From Anaerorhabdus sp036641015 (lineage in GTDB: Bacteria > Bacillota_I > Bacilli_A > Erysipelotrichales > Erysipelotrichaceae), in assembly GCF_036641015.1 (NCBI RefSeq), contig NZ_JAVWFO010000002.1, forward strand, positions 1 to 64,000: DNA of 64,000 nt, written 5' to 3'. The notes under the pieces were generated by a model. The model worked only from the letters and a program-made list of their open reading frames with translations, did no database searches and was not told the origin of the DNA. Positions 18,177-27,103 of the stretch are shown piece after piece. Made by a program: the position numbers and the translations under genes. The stretch's first letter is position 1. Each line of letters starts with the position of its first letter.

Positions 18177-19112
18177 ATGAGTAAATATATATTAAAACGA
18201 GTATTAATAAGTTTAGCTACATTAATTGTTATATTATTTGTACTGTTTTTGATGTTAGAATTCATGCCTGGATCACCTTTTAATGATGAAAAATTAACAG
18301 AAGCTCAACGTATTCTATTGAATGCAAAATATGGTTTAGACCAACCATTCTTTGTACGCTTCTTTAATTATGCAGGAAATATGTTAAAAGGAGATTTAGG
18401 AGTTTCATACGTTATTAATAAAAACTTTGCGGTAACTTCAATGGTAACAGATCGTTTATTTGTTACGATTAGAATAGGGTTACAAGCCATGATTCTTGGA
18501 AGTGTAATTGGATTGGTTCTAGGAATTATTGCTGCTTTAAAACACAATACATGGATAGACACCTTGTGTTCGGTAATATCAATTATAGGGGTAAGTGTTC
18601 CATCTTATGTATTTGCACTAGGATTAGCTTATTTTGTGGGATATAAAATGGGATTGTTCCCAATTTTATATAACCCTGCAATACCAGAACAATCGTCAGT
18701 ATTGCCAACAATTGCATTATCATTGTTTACAATAGCAAATGTTGCGCGTTTTACGCGATCTGAAATGATTGATGTATTAGGATCGGATTATATTCAATTA
18801 GCACAATCAAAAGGTATCAAAGAATGGAAATTAATTATTAAACATGCTTTAAGAAATGCGCTTATTCCTATTATCACTGTTATGGGACCATTACTTGTAG
18901 GATTACTTACAGGTTCAATGGTTGTAGAAAAGATATTTGGTATACCAGGACTTGGAAGTTTAATGGTGCTCGCTATTCAATATAATGATTACAATGTTGT
19001 TATTGCATGTGCTTTTATCTACTCAGCATTGTATATATTCACAATGTTAATTGTTGATATTTTATATGGAGTAATAGATCCAAGAATTCGTGTAGCAAAG
19101 GAGGGATCATAG
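18177..19112 (+). CDS. oppB: Oligopeptide ABC transporter permease OppB
   Basis: A 311-residue permease with six predicted helices. The first helix is followed by the large external loop typical of OppB/DppB, and the inner-face EAA loop is present (MIDVLGSDYIQLAQSKGIKEWKLIIKHALRNALIP region). AAAGGGGCAGGG precedes the ATG. With OppC it forms the peptide channel. Stop and oppC start are one base apart. Confidence 0.94.
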   Translation: MSKYILKRVLISLATLIVILFVLFLMLEFMPGSPFNDEKLTEAQRILLNAKYGLDQPFFVRFFNYAGNMLKGDLGVSYVINKNFAVTSMVTDRLFVTIRIGLQAMILGSVIGLVLGIIAALKHNTWIDTLCSVISIIGVSVPSYVFALGLAYFVGYKMGLFPILYNPAIPEQSSVLPTIALSLFTIANVARFTRSEMIDVLGSDYIQLAQSKGIKEWKLIIKHALRNALIPIITVMGPLLVGLLTGSMVVEKIFGIPGLGSLMVLAIQYNDYNVVIACAFIYSALYIFTMLIVDILYGVIDPRIRVAKEGS

Positions 19113-19113
19113 T

Positions 19114-20130
19114 ATGACTCAAATCAAAGATATTGATTTTAAGGAAGATGATTTCACGTTTGCTCATGAGAGTAATGAAAAAATAATAGATAAAACTTAT
19201 AATACATCATCATATGCAAAAGATGTATGGTCACATTTTATTAAAAATAAAGGTGCAGTTATTGGTGGAATAATAATTATCTTAATAATTGTAATGGCAA
19301 TTATTGGCCCTTATTTAAATGAACATACCTATAAATCAATTATTATTCAACATCAATCACTTACTCCAAGAATTCCATTTATAGAAAACTTTGGAATTTT
19401 TGATGGATCATTTCATGGCAAGAATATGTATATCGAAAAAGGATTTCAAGATATATATTATTGGTTTGGTGCTGATACACAAGGACGCGATATCTTTACA
19501 CGTGTGTGGGAAGGAACTCGTATCTCATTAATGATTGCTGTTACAGCAGTATTTATTGATATATTTATTGGAATGGTTTATGGATTAATTTCAGGATATT
19601 TCGGTGGGAAAGTTGATATGGTTATGCAACGATTTGCAGAAATATTAAATGGAATTCCAACACTTGTAGTTGTTACATTATTAGGACTTGTATTACCACA
19701 AGGTATTACCTCAATTATCTTCGCCTTAATGATAACAGGGTGGATTGGAATGAGTCGAATTGCGCGTGCGCAAGTTCTTAAACTAAAAGAACAAGAATTT
19801 ATATTAGCGTCTAAAACTTTAGGTGCTAAAAACTTTGCGATTATATTCAAAGATATTTTACCTAATATATTTGGTCAAATTATTATTATGAGTATGTTCT
19901 CAATTCCCAATGCGATATTTACAGAAGCATTCTTATCATTCGTTGGTCTAGGAGTACCCGGACCTATGGCATCACTTGGATCATTAATAGCTGAGGGATA
20001 TAAATCAATGACAATATATCCACATATGATGATGAGTGCAATTGTTGTGTTAGCGTTATTGATGCTTAGTTTAAATTTATTTGCTGATGGGTTACGAGAT
20101 GCATTTGACCCAAAAATGAAACAAATGTAG
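19114..20130 (+). CDS. oppC: Oligopeptide ABC transporter permease OppC
   Basis: A 338-residue permease with an extended cytoplasmic N-terminus (~45 residues), an external loop carrying the family motif FGADTQGRDIFTRVWEGTRISL and the EAA loop (LILASKTLGAKNFAIIFKDILPN region). It pairs with OppB. GGAGGG lies eight bases before the start inside the oppB 3' end. Confidence 0.94.
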   Translation: MTQIKDIDFKEDDFTFAHESNEKIIDKTYNTSSYAKDVWSHFIKNKGAVIGGIIIILIIVMAIIGPYLNEHTYKSIIIQHQSLTPRIPFIENFGIFDGSFHGKNMYIEKGFQDIYYWFGADTQGRDIFTRVWEGTRISLMIAVTAVFIDIFIGMVYGLISGYFGGKVDMVMQRFAEILNGIPTLVVVTLLGLVLPQGITSIIFALMITGWIGMSRIARAQVLKLKEQEFILASKTLGAKNFAIIFKDILPNIFGQIIIMSMFSIPNAIFTEAFLSFVGLGVPGPMASLGSLIAEGYKSMTIYPHMMMSAIVVLALLMLSLNLFADGLRDAFDPKMKQM

Positions 20131-20141
20131 GAGGAATCGAT

Positions 20142-21236
20142 ATGACAGAGAAAAAGAATAAAAAAGATCGTGTATTATCGATTCGTGATTTAAGTATTTC
20201 GTTTGAAACAGGTTCAGGAGTAGTAAATGCTATTCGTGGAGTTCGTTTAGATTTATTTCGAGGAGAAACGATTGCGATAGTAGGTGAATCTGGATCTGGT
20301 AAATCAGTAACTGTAAAAGCTATTATGGGTATTTTAAGTAGTAATGGTAAAGTTGATGAGGGATCAATCATCTTTAACTATAAAGATAAAGAAGGTAATG
20401 AAAAATCAGTAGACCTAGTACAAATGAGTCCAAAACAAATTCGTTACCAAATTTGCGGTAAAAAAATTGCAATGGTATTCCAAGATCCAATGACATCACT
20501 TGATCCAACTATGACTATTGGTAAACAAATCATGGAAGGTATGATTGAACATGAAAAAATATCTAAAGAAGAAGCTAAAGATAGAGCTCTTAAACTACTA
20601 GAATATGTTGGAATCGAATCACCTGAGAAAAGAATTAATCAATATCCACATCAATTATCAGGAGGTATGAGACAACGTGTTGTTATTGCTATTGCATTAT
20701 CATGTAATCCAGATATCTTGATTTGTGATGAACCAACAACAGCATTAGATGTTACTATTCAAGCAAAAATCTTAGAATTAATAAAAGCTGTACAAGCAGA
20801 AAAAAATATCTCGGTAATTTATATTACTCATGATTTAGGGGTAGTAGCAAAAGTAGCGGATTATGTAGCTGTTATGTATGCAGGTAAGATTGTAGAAAAA
20901 GGAAATATTAATGAGGTTTTCTATGATCCACGTCATCCATATACATGGGGGCTATTAAGTAGTATGCCTGATATTGATACAGATAGCCATCGCTTATTTG
21001 CGATACCAGGAACACCACCCAATTTATTAGAAAAGATTAAAGGAGATGCATTTGCTCCTAGAAATCCATTTGCACTAAAAATAGATTTTGAAGAAGAACC
21101 TCCAATCTTTGATGTTGGTGGACAACACCGTGTATGCAGTTGGCTGTGTGATCCAAGAGCACCTAAAGTTGAGATGCCTGAACAATTACGTATTAGAATT
21201 GAAAAAATGAAGAAGGAGGATTTAGCTAATGGATAA
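20142..21236 (+). CDS. oppD: Oligopeptide ABC transporter ATPase OppD
   Basis: A 364-residue ATPase with Walker A GESGSGKS (~50), Q-loop FQDPMTSLDPT, signature LSGGMRQR, Walker B ILICDEPT and switch His in ITHDLG. The C-terminal oligo_HPY region is present, with PGTPPNLL and a Cys-containing tail (RVCSWLCDP); the usual four-Cys iron-sulfur set is reduced. It energises peptide import with OppF, whose start overlaps its 3' end by eight bases. Confidence 0.93.
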   Translation: MTEKKNKKDRVLSIRDLSISFETGSGVVNAIRGVRLDLFRGETIAIVGESGSGKSVTVKAIMGILSSNGKVDEGSIIFNYKDKEGNEKSVDLVQMSPKQIRYQICGKKIAMVFQDPMTSLDPTMTIGKQIMEGMIEHEKISKEEAKDRALKLLEYVGIESPEKRINQYPHQLSGGMRQRVVIAIALSCNPDILICDEPTTALDVTIQAKILELIKAVQAEKNISVIYITHDLGVVAKVADYVAVMYAGKIVEKGNINEVFYDPRHPYTWGLLSSMPDIDTDSHRLFAIPGTPPNLLEKIKGDAFAPRNPFALKIDFEEEPPIFDVGGQHRVCSWLCDPRAPKVEMPEQLRIRIEKMKKEDLANG

Positions 21237-22155
21237 CATTACTCCTTTATTAGAGGTAAAGAATCTAAAACAATATTTCAAGATTAGTAGAAAATATACA
21301 ACGAAAGCAGTAGATGGTATTAGTTTCTGTATTTATCCTGGAGAGACTTATGGACTAGTAGGTGAATCAGGATCAGGGAAGTCAACTACTGGCCGTTCGA
21401 TTATCCGTTTGTATAATCCAACGGATGGTGAAGTAATATTCGATGGAAAGAAAATCAGTGGTAAATTAAGTAGTGATGAAGAGAAACATTTACGAATTAA
21501 TATGCAAATGATTTTCCAAGATCCAATGGCATGCTTAAATCCTAGAAAAAAGGTAAAAGAAATAATAGCACAAGGCTTAGAGATTAATCATCTTTATAAA
21601 GATCAAAAAGATCTTAATGATAAAGTTGATGCAATACTTGAACGTGTTGGATTATCAAAAGAACATGCTACTCGTTTCCCACATCAATTTTCAGGGGGTC
21701 AAAGACAACGTATAGGGATTGCACGTGCGTTAATTATGAATCCTAAGTTAGTAATAGCAGATGAAGCTATATCAGCCCTAGATGTTTCTATACAAGCTCA
21801 AGTAGTTAATCTTATGAAAGATTTACAAGATGAGTTGGGTACAACATATTTGTTCATAGCCCATGATTTATCTATGGTTAAATACATTAGTGATCGTATA
21901 GGTGTTATGCATTTAGGTCACATTGTGGAGACAGGTACAACTGATGAAATATTTCAACATCCAATCCATCCGTATACTAAATCACTTTTATCAGCTATAC
22001 CACATCCTAATCCAGTGGTGGAAAAGAAACGTGTTGCCATGGTCTATGATAAGGACAAAGAGGGAGTAGATTATACAAAAGGTAAGCTTTTTGAGCTCTC
22101 TAAAACACATTCTGTTTTAGCAACAGATGAAGAATTTGCTCGTTGGAGTAAATAA
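21229..22155 (+). CDS. oppF: Oligopeptide ABC transporter ATPase OppF
   Basis: A 308-residue ATPase partner of OppD. Walker A GESGSGKST (~42), Q-loop FQDPMACLNP, signature FSGGQRQR, Walker B LVIADEAIS (Ala-Ile in place of Pro-Thr, common in OppF) and switch IAHDLS. The C-terminal HPYTKSLLSAIPHPNP is the oligo_HPY motif. Last gene of the operon, followed by a terminator. Confidence 0.93.
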   Translation: MDNITPLLEVKNLKQYFKISRKYTTKAVDGISFCIYPGETYGLVGESGSGKSTTGRSIIRLYNPTDGEVIFDGKKISGKLSSDEEKHLRINMQMIFQDPMACLNPRKKVKEIIAQGLEINHLYKDQKDLNDKVDAILERVGLSKEHATRFPHQFSGGQRQRIGIARALIMNPKLVIADEAISALDVSIQAQVVNLMKDLQDELGTTYLFIAHDLSMVKYISDRIGVMHLGHIVETGTTDEIFQHPIHPYTKSLLSAIPHPNPVVEKKRVAMVYDKDKEGVDYTKGKLFELSKTHSVLATDEEFARWSK

Positions 22156-22158
22156 AGC

Positions 22159-22192
22159 ATAAAACACATGCGGTCTAGCGTGTGTTTTATTA
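22159..22192 (+). terminator. Intrinsic terminator of the opp operon
   Basis: A 13-bp stem (ATAAAACACATGC/GCGTGTGTTTTAT, one wobble) with a six-base loop ends in GTTTTATTATG, directly after the oppF stop. Confidence 0.75.
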
Positions 22193-22352
22193 TGATTATT
22201 TTTGAAAATATATGATCAAAAATTATGTAAAAAATTTACATTTGCCTATATAAAAGGCTTTTTAGGTTGTGCAAAAAATAACTTGAGCATTACCTCTTAT
22301 CAACTGAAAAAACTGTGCTATAATGACACTAACAATTAGGTGAAATGTTATA

Positions 22353-22490
22353 ACTTAATAGGGAATAGAGTAAATCTCTAGCTGCCCCAGCAACCGTGAT
22401 GTGGACAAGATTTTCAATTAACCACTGTGCTTTATTGCATGGGAAGGGAAAATCGAGGATGATACTAAGCCGGTAGACCTGCCTATTGTT
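22353..22490 (+). ncRNA. Cobalamin (AdoCbl) riboswitch 1
   Basis: The aptamer carries the conserved blocks in order: GGGAATAGAGTAAAT, GCTGCCCCAGCAACCGTGATG (B12-box region), CCACTGTG, ATGGGAAGGGAAAA, GAGGATGATACTAAGCCGGTAGACCTGCC. AATAGG near 22357 and CCTATT near 22482 close the P1 helix. A downstream hairpin (CTCATT/AATGAG then TTTTTA, 22561-22585) is a ready-made expression-platform terminator. The riboswitch should shut off the adenosyltransferase-like/ECF-S/DUF4430 operon when B12 is plentiful. The 446-base gap between oppF and the next gene is almost entirely this leader. Confidence 0.93.
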
Positions 22491-22560
22491 GTGTTACGAA
22501 TCTTCTGGGTGAAAGATGTCGACGGTTTAAACATGACAATGTTTATATACCTTCAAATCG

Positions 22561-22586
22561 CTCATTTTAGAAGAATGAGTTTTTAT
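22561..22586 (+). terminator. Riboswitch-controlled terminator
   Basis: The stem CTCATT(TT)/AATGAG with an AGAAG-type loop is followed by TTTTTATTT, 16 bases before the first start codon of the operon. It is the likely expression platform of the upstream cobalamin aptamer. Confidence 0.7.
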
Positions 22587-22601
22587 TTGGAAGGGGGAAA
22601 T

Positions 22602-23102
22602 ATGATGGATAAACGTGCTTGTGCGTATTCGTTTTTGTATGAGAGTTCATCTCTATGTGATTATGAAATTGCTACTGATGAATTAGCATCACAAACAGGT
22701 TTAGCAATGCATTATGTAAAACATTCAGATTTGAGTAAGTTGGTAGAACTTATTTATCATGCGAATGGTTCAATGCGTGCTAAAGTAGCGATAACGGATG
22801 AGGATATTCGATATCTTTCAAGGCTCTATGATGAATATGTAGAGATGGTTGGTGATCTTAAATATTTTGTTATACCAGAAGGATGTTTAGGAGCATGTCA
22901 CCTACATTGTTTGCGTAGTAAAACAAAATCAATTATTCGACTTATTCATAAAATTGATCAAGAACCTAATAGAGAAAAAAGACAAATCCTTCATGATTTC
23001 TTCAATATGCTTTCAAATATATTCTTTTATATGGCATTGGTTGAAAATAAAAACGAACAAATAAATGAAATTAAATTTGTTTCGAAAAGTTATGACTGTT
23101 AA
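22602..23102 (+). CDS. Putative cobalamin adenosyltransferase-like protein
   Basis: A ~166-residue cytosolic protein. The segment FVIPEGCLGACHLHCLRS resembles the FxxPGG...ALHxARxxxRR core of PduO/EutT-type ATP:cob(I)alamin adenosyltransferases, which make adenosylcobalamin, but with Cys-rich substitutions and no N-terminal TRTGD motif. The B12 riboswitch upstream and the adjacent vitamin transporter S-component support a cobalamin role. The ATG at 22602 follows GAAGGGGGAAAT; an upstream GTG frame runs back into the aptamer and is not the start. Alternatives: a cobalamin-binding or chelating protein of the same fold. Enzyme activity is not certain. Confidence 0.5.
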   Translation: MMDKRACAYSFLYESSSLCDYEIATDELASQTGLAMHYVKHSDLSKLVELIYHANGSMRAKVAITDEDIRYLSRLYDEYVEMVGDLKYFVIPEGCLGACHLHCLRSKTKSIIRLIHKIDQEPNREKRQILHDFFNMLSNIFFYMALVENKNEQINEIKFVSKSYDC

Positions 23103-23589
23103 AACATTGACAAAGATTGCGATAATGGCAAGTATCCAAAGTGCAATCTTTACGATATTTTCACAAATATTGTACTTAGAAGGAATCACGTTTACAGTTT
23201 GTTTGTTTGCTTGTTCGTTTAAAAAGAATGAAGCCGTATTAGCGTCATTTATCTTTGGGATGGTAAATATGTTGATACAGGGAATAACTATATGGTCCAT
23301 GATGTATGTCGTTATATATCCACTATATAGCTTAATTGTTTCAACTCTTAAACCATTATTATTGAAGAACTTAGGATACATGGTCTTTGTATGTGGATTG
23401 TTATCATTTGCTACAGGACAATTATTAGATTTACCATTTATCTTATTTTCTAAGGAAGTTACAATCTTTTATATTTTATTAGGATTGAAAACTTCAATAA
23501 TACAAGGGTGTTTAAGTGCGACGATGTGTTTATTGATTTTTGAACCATGTCTTAAAGTATTAAATAAAATTGAGGGAGAATACGCATGA
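23092..23589 (+). CDS. ECF transporter S-component, probably for cobalamin or a precursor
   Basis: About 165 residues with five to six hydrophobic helices and the ECF S-component look (KTLTKIAIMASIQSA near the start, contacting the T-subunit). Substrate cannot be read from sequence; the B12 riboswitch in front and the DUF4430 protein behind suggest cobalamin or cobinamide. EcfA/A'/T subunits are not present here, so it must share a module encoded elsewhere. The start is uncertain: 23092 overlaps the upstream stop by 11 bases; an ATG at 23065 is also in frame. Confidence 0.75.
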   Translation: MTVKTLTKIAIMASIQSAIFTIFSQILYLEGITFTVCLFACSFKKNEAVLASFIFGMVNMLIQGITIWSMMYVVIYPLYSLIVSTLKPLLLKNLGYMVFVCGLLSFATGQLLDLPFILFSKEVTIFYILLGLKTSIIQGCLSATMCLLIFEPCLKVLNKIEGEYA

Positions 23590-24017
23590 AAAAGAAGATT
23601 TATATTGCGATAGGTATAATCGCTATCGCTGCATTAGCAATTTTTGGGTTTAATCAATTAGCTCCAAAACAAACACCAGTAGAAGGTGCTAAAGCGATTA
23701 ATATCGTAGTTATGGATTCAACACAAGATAACAAAGAGTTATATAAAGGAACGATCCATACGGATGCGGAAACATTGGGTGATGCTCTAGTAGAAGCAAA
23801 AGATATTAAGATGGTTACAGAAGAAAGTGCATATGGTCGTTATATTGTAGCGCTATGTGATGTATCACAAGGATCACAAGAAGCAGGACCTTGGTGGTTA
23901 TATGAATCAGATAATAATGAATCATGTAAAGCACAAGGAATGTGTATGGGTATCGATGAAACAGTAATTAAAGATGGAGATAATTTCACTTTTAATTTGA
24001 CAGCTGATTTCAACTAA
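23586..24017 (+). CDS. Membrane-anchored DUF4430 (transcobalamin-like) protein
   Basis: A 143-residue protein with an N-terminal signal/anchor helix (5-25) and an extracellular DUF4430 domain, recognisable by the GTIHTDAETLGDALVEA and GPWWLYESDNNES...GMCMGIDETVIKDGDNFTF segments. DUF4430 also forms the C-terminal domain of animal transcobalamin and intrinsic factor, where it helps bind B12. Its start overlaps the ECF-S stop (ATGA). It probably captures a corrinoid outside the cell and hands it to the S-component; this is inference from domain and context. Confidence 0.8.
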   Translation: MKKKIYIAIGIIAIAALAIFGFNQLAPKQTPVEGAKAINIVVMDSTQDNKELYKGTIHTDAETLGDALVEAKDIKMVTEESAYGRYIVALCDVSQGSQEAGPWWLYESDNNESCKAQGMCMGIDETVIKDGDNFTFNLTADFN

Positions 24018-24034
24018 TAAATTAAACGCAAAAG

Positions 24035-24161
24035 AGACAGGAATCTAGTGAAAATCTAGAACTGACCTAGCAGCCGTGAAGGGGACGAAATTCAAAATGC
24101 CACTGTAGTTTTTTCTATGGGAAGGTGAAAAGTAGGATGAACTTAAGTCGAAATACTGTCA
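24035..24161 (+). ncRNA. Cobalamin riboswitch 2, upstream of nrdDG
   Basis: A second, compact cobalamin aptamer: GACAGGAATCTAGTGAAAATC, CTGACCTAGCAGCCGTGAAG, GCCACTGTAG, ATGGGAAGGTGAAAAG, AGGATGAACTTAAGTCG and closing CTGTC that pairs with GACAG. Downstream, CTCTTT (24176-24181) can pair with AGGGAG (24192-24197), the nrdD ribosome site, so control is probably at translation. It would repress the class III ribonucleotide reductase when B12 is available, implying a B12-dependent class II enzyme elsewhere in the genome. Confidence 0.88.
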
Positions 24162-24204
24162 TGCAAACTAGGTTTCTCTTTATAAAAGAAAAGGGAGCAG
24201 AATA

Positions 24205-26460
24205 ATGGAAAATATTGAAGTAATTAAAAGAGATGGTCGTGTTGTAAAATTTAATCGCGAGAAAATAGAAAAGGCGATTGAGAAAGCTTTTATAAATAGA
24301 GAAGATATAAATCAAGATATAGAAAAAATATGTTCAAGTGTTATGGACAAAATAAAAGAATTAAATGTTAACAAAATTGAAATTGAAAGAATACAAGATA
24401 TAGTAGAAGAATCATATGTTGAAAATCACTTTGTAGCTGAATACAAAAGATTTAAACAATATAGACAAAAAAGAACACTAGCACGTGAATGTTTCTCATC
24501 AAGAGAACATAAATTAATGAAGACACTTGAAAACTTTGGAATAAAAGAAGCGAGTGAAGTTGATGAAAAAAGAGAAAATGCCAATATCAATGGGGATACT
24601 GCGATGGGTCTAATGTTAAAGTATGGAAGTACTTTATCTAAGGCTTATACTACTTCTTATTGTTTAGATAAACGTTTTGGTGATGCACATGATTTTGGGG
24701 ATATTCATATTCATGATATGGATTTCTATCCAATGGGGACAACTACATGTTTACAAATTAATCTAGATCATTTATTTGAAAAAGGGTTTAATACAGGACA
24801 TGGTTTTTTAAGAGCTCCTAAAAGTATAGGGTCATATGCATCGTTAACAGCAATCGCAATACAATCAAACCAAAATGATCAACATGGAGGACAAGCTATA
24901 CCTTTATTTGATTATTACTTATCAAAGGGAGTATTATGTTCGTTTAAAAAAATATATCATCAAGTATTGATTGATTATCAGGACTTTACTAGTAAATATA
25001 GTAATGAAGAATTGGATAAGATTAATCAAAAGATAGATGAGGTAGAAGATTTAAAGGCAGTAGAAAATGCTGAGCAAATATTTGAAAAAGTATTGGCTAA
25101 AACTGAAAAAGAAACATATCAAGCTATGGAAGGATTAATTCATAACTTGAATACAATGCATTCTCGTGCAGGAGCACAAGTACCTTTTAGTTCAATTAAT
25201 TTTGGTACATGTGTAAGTGAAACAGGACGTATGGTTACTCGTAATTTATTACTAGCTATGGAAAGTGGTTTAGGAAATCATGAAACACCTATTTTCCCAA
25301 TTTTAATTTTTAAAGTAAAAGAGGGAGTTAATTATAATCCAGAAGATATAAACTATGATTTGTTTAAACTAGCAATACGTTGTTCATCAAAACGAATGTT
25401 CCCTAATTTTGCCTTTATTGATGCACCATTTAACAAACAGTATTATCAAGAAGGACAACCAGAAACAGAAATAGCTTATATGGGCTGTAGAACTCGTGTA
25501 ATTGGAAATACAGCATGTCCTAATGATGAGGTAGTTGTTGGTAGAGGTAACTTAAGTTTTACATCTATTAATTTACCAAGACTAGGTATTAAACATGGCT
25601 TAGGTAAAAACGATATGGACGGATTTTTTAATGAGTTAAATGAAAAAATGGAACTTGTTAGAGATCAATTATTAGAAAGATTAGCAGTACAAGGACAAAA
25701 GAAAGTTAAAAACTTTCCATTCTTAATGGCACAAGGTAACTGGAAAGGTTCAGAGAATCTAGGTATGGAAGATTCAGTTAGCGAAGTGCTTAAACAAGGA
25801 ACATTAACAATAGGCTTTATCGGTCTTGCGGAGTGTTTAGTAGCTTTAACTGGTAAGCACCATGGTGAAAGTGAAGAATCGCAAGAATTAGGTCTTAAGA
25901 TTGTTAAAATGATGAGAGAGTTATGTGATCAATTTAGTAAAGACACAGGACTTAACTTCTCATTAATTGCTACTCCTGCAGAAGGTTTATCTGGAAGATT
26001 CATTAAAATAGATAATGAAGTATTTGGTCCAATTCCTAATGTAACGGAAAGAGAATACTATACTAATTCTTTCCATATACCAGTATATTATCCAATTAAT
26101 ATAAAACGTAAATTAGAACTTGAAGCACCTTATCATGAGTATACAAATGGTGGTCATATTTCATATGTTGAAGTAGATGGTGATATGGCAAATAATCTTG
26201 AAGCATTTGAAAAAATAGTTCGTATTATGAGAGAAGCAAATATAGGATATGGTGCAATAAATCATCCATTGGATAGAGATCCAGTTTGTGGATATAATGG
26301 TATCATCAATGATGAATGTCCAATGTGTCATCGTCATGAAGATGAAATTCCATTTGAAAGAATACGTCGTATTACAGGATACTTAGTAGGAACACTTGAT
26401 CGCTTCAATAATGCCAAATTATCTGAAGTTAGAGATCGTGTTAAACATGGGAAAAATTAG
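24205..26460 (+). CDS. nrdD: Anaerobic (class III) ribonucleoside-triphosphate reductase
   Basis: A 751-residue glycyl radical enzyme that makes dNTPs without oxygen. Residues ~1-90 form an ATP-cone allosteric domain (VIKRDGRVVKFNREKIEKAI). The catalytic barrel follows, with the conserved FTSINLPRLG region. Near the C-terminus CGYNG...CPMCHRHE is the zinc site and RRITGYLVG holds the radical glycine (RxTGYL). The ribosome site AAGGGAG can be sequestered in the riboswitch leader. nrdG overlaps its end. Confidence 0.95.
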   Translation: MENIEVIKRDGRVVKFNREKIEKAIEKAFINREDINQDIEKICSSVMDKIKELNVNKIEIERIQDIVEESYVENHFVAEYKRFKQYRQKRTLARECFSSREHKLMKTLENFGIKEASEVDEKRENANINGDTAMGLMLKYGSTLSKAYTTSYCLDKRFGDAHDFGDIHIHDMDFYPMGTTTCLQINLDHLFEKGFNTGHGFLRAPKSIGSYASLTAIAIQSNQNDQHGGQAIPLFDYYLSKGVLCSFKKIYHQVLIDYQDFTSKYSNEELDKINQKIDEVEDLKAVENAEQIFEKVLAKTEKETYQAMEGLIHNLNTMHSRAGAQVPFSSINFGTCVSETGRMVTRNLLLAMESGLGNHETPIFPILIFKVKEGVNYNPEDINYDLFKLAIRCSSKRMFPNFAFIDAPFNKQYYQEGQPETEIAYMGCRTRVIGNTACPNDEVVVGRGNLSFTSINLPRLGIKHGLGKNDMDGFFNELNEKMELVRDQLLERLAVQGQKKVKNFPFLMAQGNWKGSENLGMEDSVSEVLKQGTLTIGFIGLAECLVALTGKHHGESEESQELGLKIVKMMRELCDQFSKDTGLNFSLIATPAEGLSGRFIKIDNEVFGPIPNVTEREYYTNSFHIPVYYPINIKRKLELEAPYHEYTNGGHISYVEVDGDMANNLEAFEKIVRIMREANIGYGAINHPLDRDPVCGYNGIINDECPMCHRHEDEIPFERIRRITGYLVGTLDRFNNAKLSEVRDRVKHGKN

Positions 26461-26950
26461 ATTAGCAGCACCATTACAAACTGATAGTATCGTTGATGGA
26501 TCAGGATTGCGTATTGTTATTTGGACTCAAGGATGTCCTCATGCATGTGTGGGTTGTCATAATCCAGAGTCTCATGACTATAATGCTGGAATAATCTATG
26601 ATATTGATCAAATTATCATAGAAATAAATAAAGTTGACTATCATACTGGAATAACTTTCTCTGGCGGAGAACCGATGGAACAAGCAAAATCATGTGCTCT
26701 ATTAGCAAAATATGCTAAGAGCATAGGACTAAATATTTGGTGTTACACAGGATATACATTAGAAACACTACTTGAGAAAAATGATAGTTCAATCAATGAA
26801 TTTCTAAACTATATCGATATCTTAGTAGATGGCAAATTTGATATAAATCAAAAATCATTAGATTTGAAGTTTAAAGGTTCTAAAAACCAAAGAATAATTG
26901 ATGTTCAAAAAACATTGAATATAAAAGAGATTGTATTAATGCAAATTTAG
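26447..26950 (+). CDS. nrdG: Anaerobic ribonucleotide reductase activating radical SAM protein
   Basis: A ~167-residue radical SAM enzyme. The CxxxCxxC cluster motif (CPHACVGC, about 26-33) binds the 4Fe-4S cluster, and FSGGEP is the SAM-binding GGE motif. It generates the glycyl radical on NrdD. The ATG at 26447 lies within the last 14 bases of nrdD and gives the usual family N-terminus (GKIRLAAPLQTDSIVDG); longer in-frame starts further into nrdD are unlikely. A terminator follows. Confidence 0.93.
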   Translation: MGKIRLAAPLQTDSIVDGSGLRIVIWTQGCPHACVGCHNPESHDYNAGIIYDIDQIIIEINKVDYHTGITFSGGEPMEQAKSCALLAKYAKSIGLNIWCYTGYTLETLLEKNDSSINEFLNYIDILVDGKFDINQKSLDLKFKGSKNQRIIDVQKTLNIKEIVLMQI

Positions 26951-26967
26951 ATATAAAAATTAATTAA

Positions 26968-26998
26968 GATAGTGCATTTCAAATGTGCTATCTTTTTT
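26968..26998 (+). terminator. Intrinsic terminator of nrdDG
   Basis: A 12-bp stem (GATAGTGCATTT/AAATGTGCTATC, two wobbles) and a one-base centre are followed by TTTTTT. It separates the reductase operon from the agr-type module. Confidence 0.85.
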
Positions 26999-27016
26999 AT
27001 GCAAATGAGTTTCCAA

Positions 27017-27050
27017 TGACCAAATATCACAGATTTTGACCGAATATCAC
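27017..27050. promoter_or_regulatory. Direct-repeat operator candidate upstream of agrB
   Basis: Two 14-bp direct repeats, TGACCAAATATCAC (27017-27030) and TGACCGAATATCAC (27037-27050), differ at one base and are spaced 20 bp start to start, about two helix turns. They sit ~55 bp before the agrB start. Paired direct repeats at this spacing are the layout bound by LytTR-domain response regulators, though the sequence is not an obvious match to the general LytTR consensus. ACCAAATATCAC recurs exactly at 29661-29672. Confidence 0.6.
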
Positions 27051-27103
27051 AAAAACCTTTAACTATTTTATAAAGTATCGATAATTAAAGTGAGGTGAAT
27101 TTA

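Noticed and set aside
27017..27050. Tandem repeats as a CRISPR-like or mobile repeat
   Set aside because: Only two copies per site, 6-9 bp between units and placement in promoter regions fit an operator, not an array.
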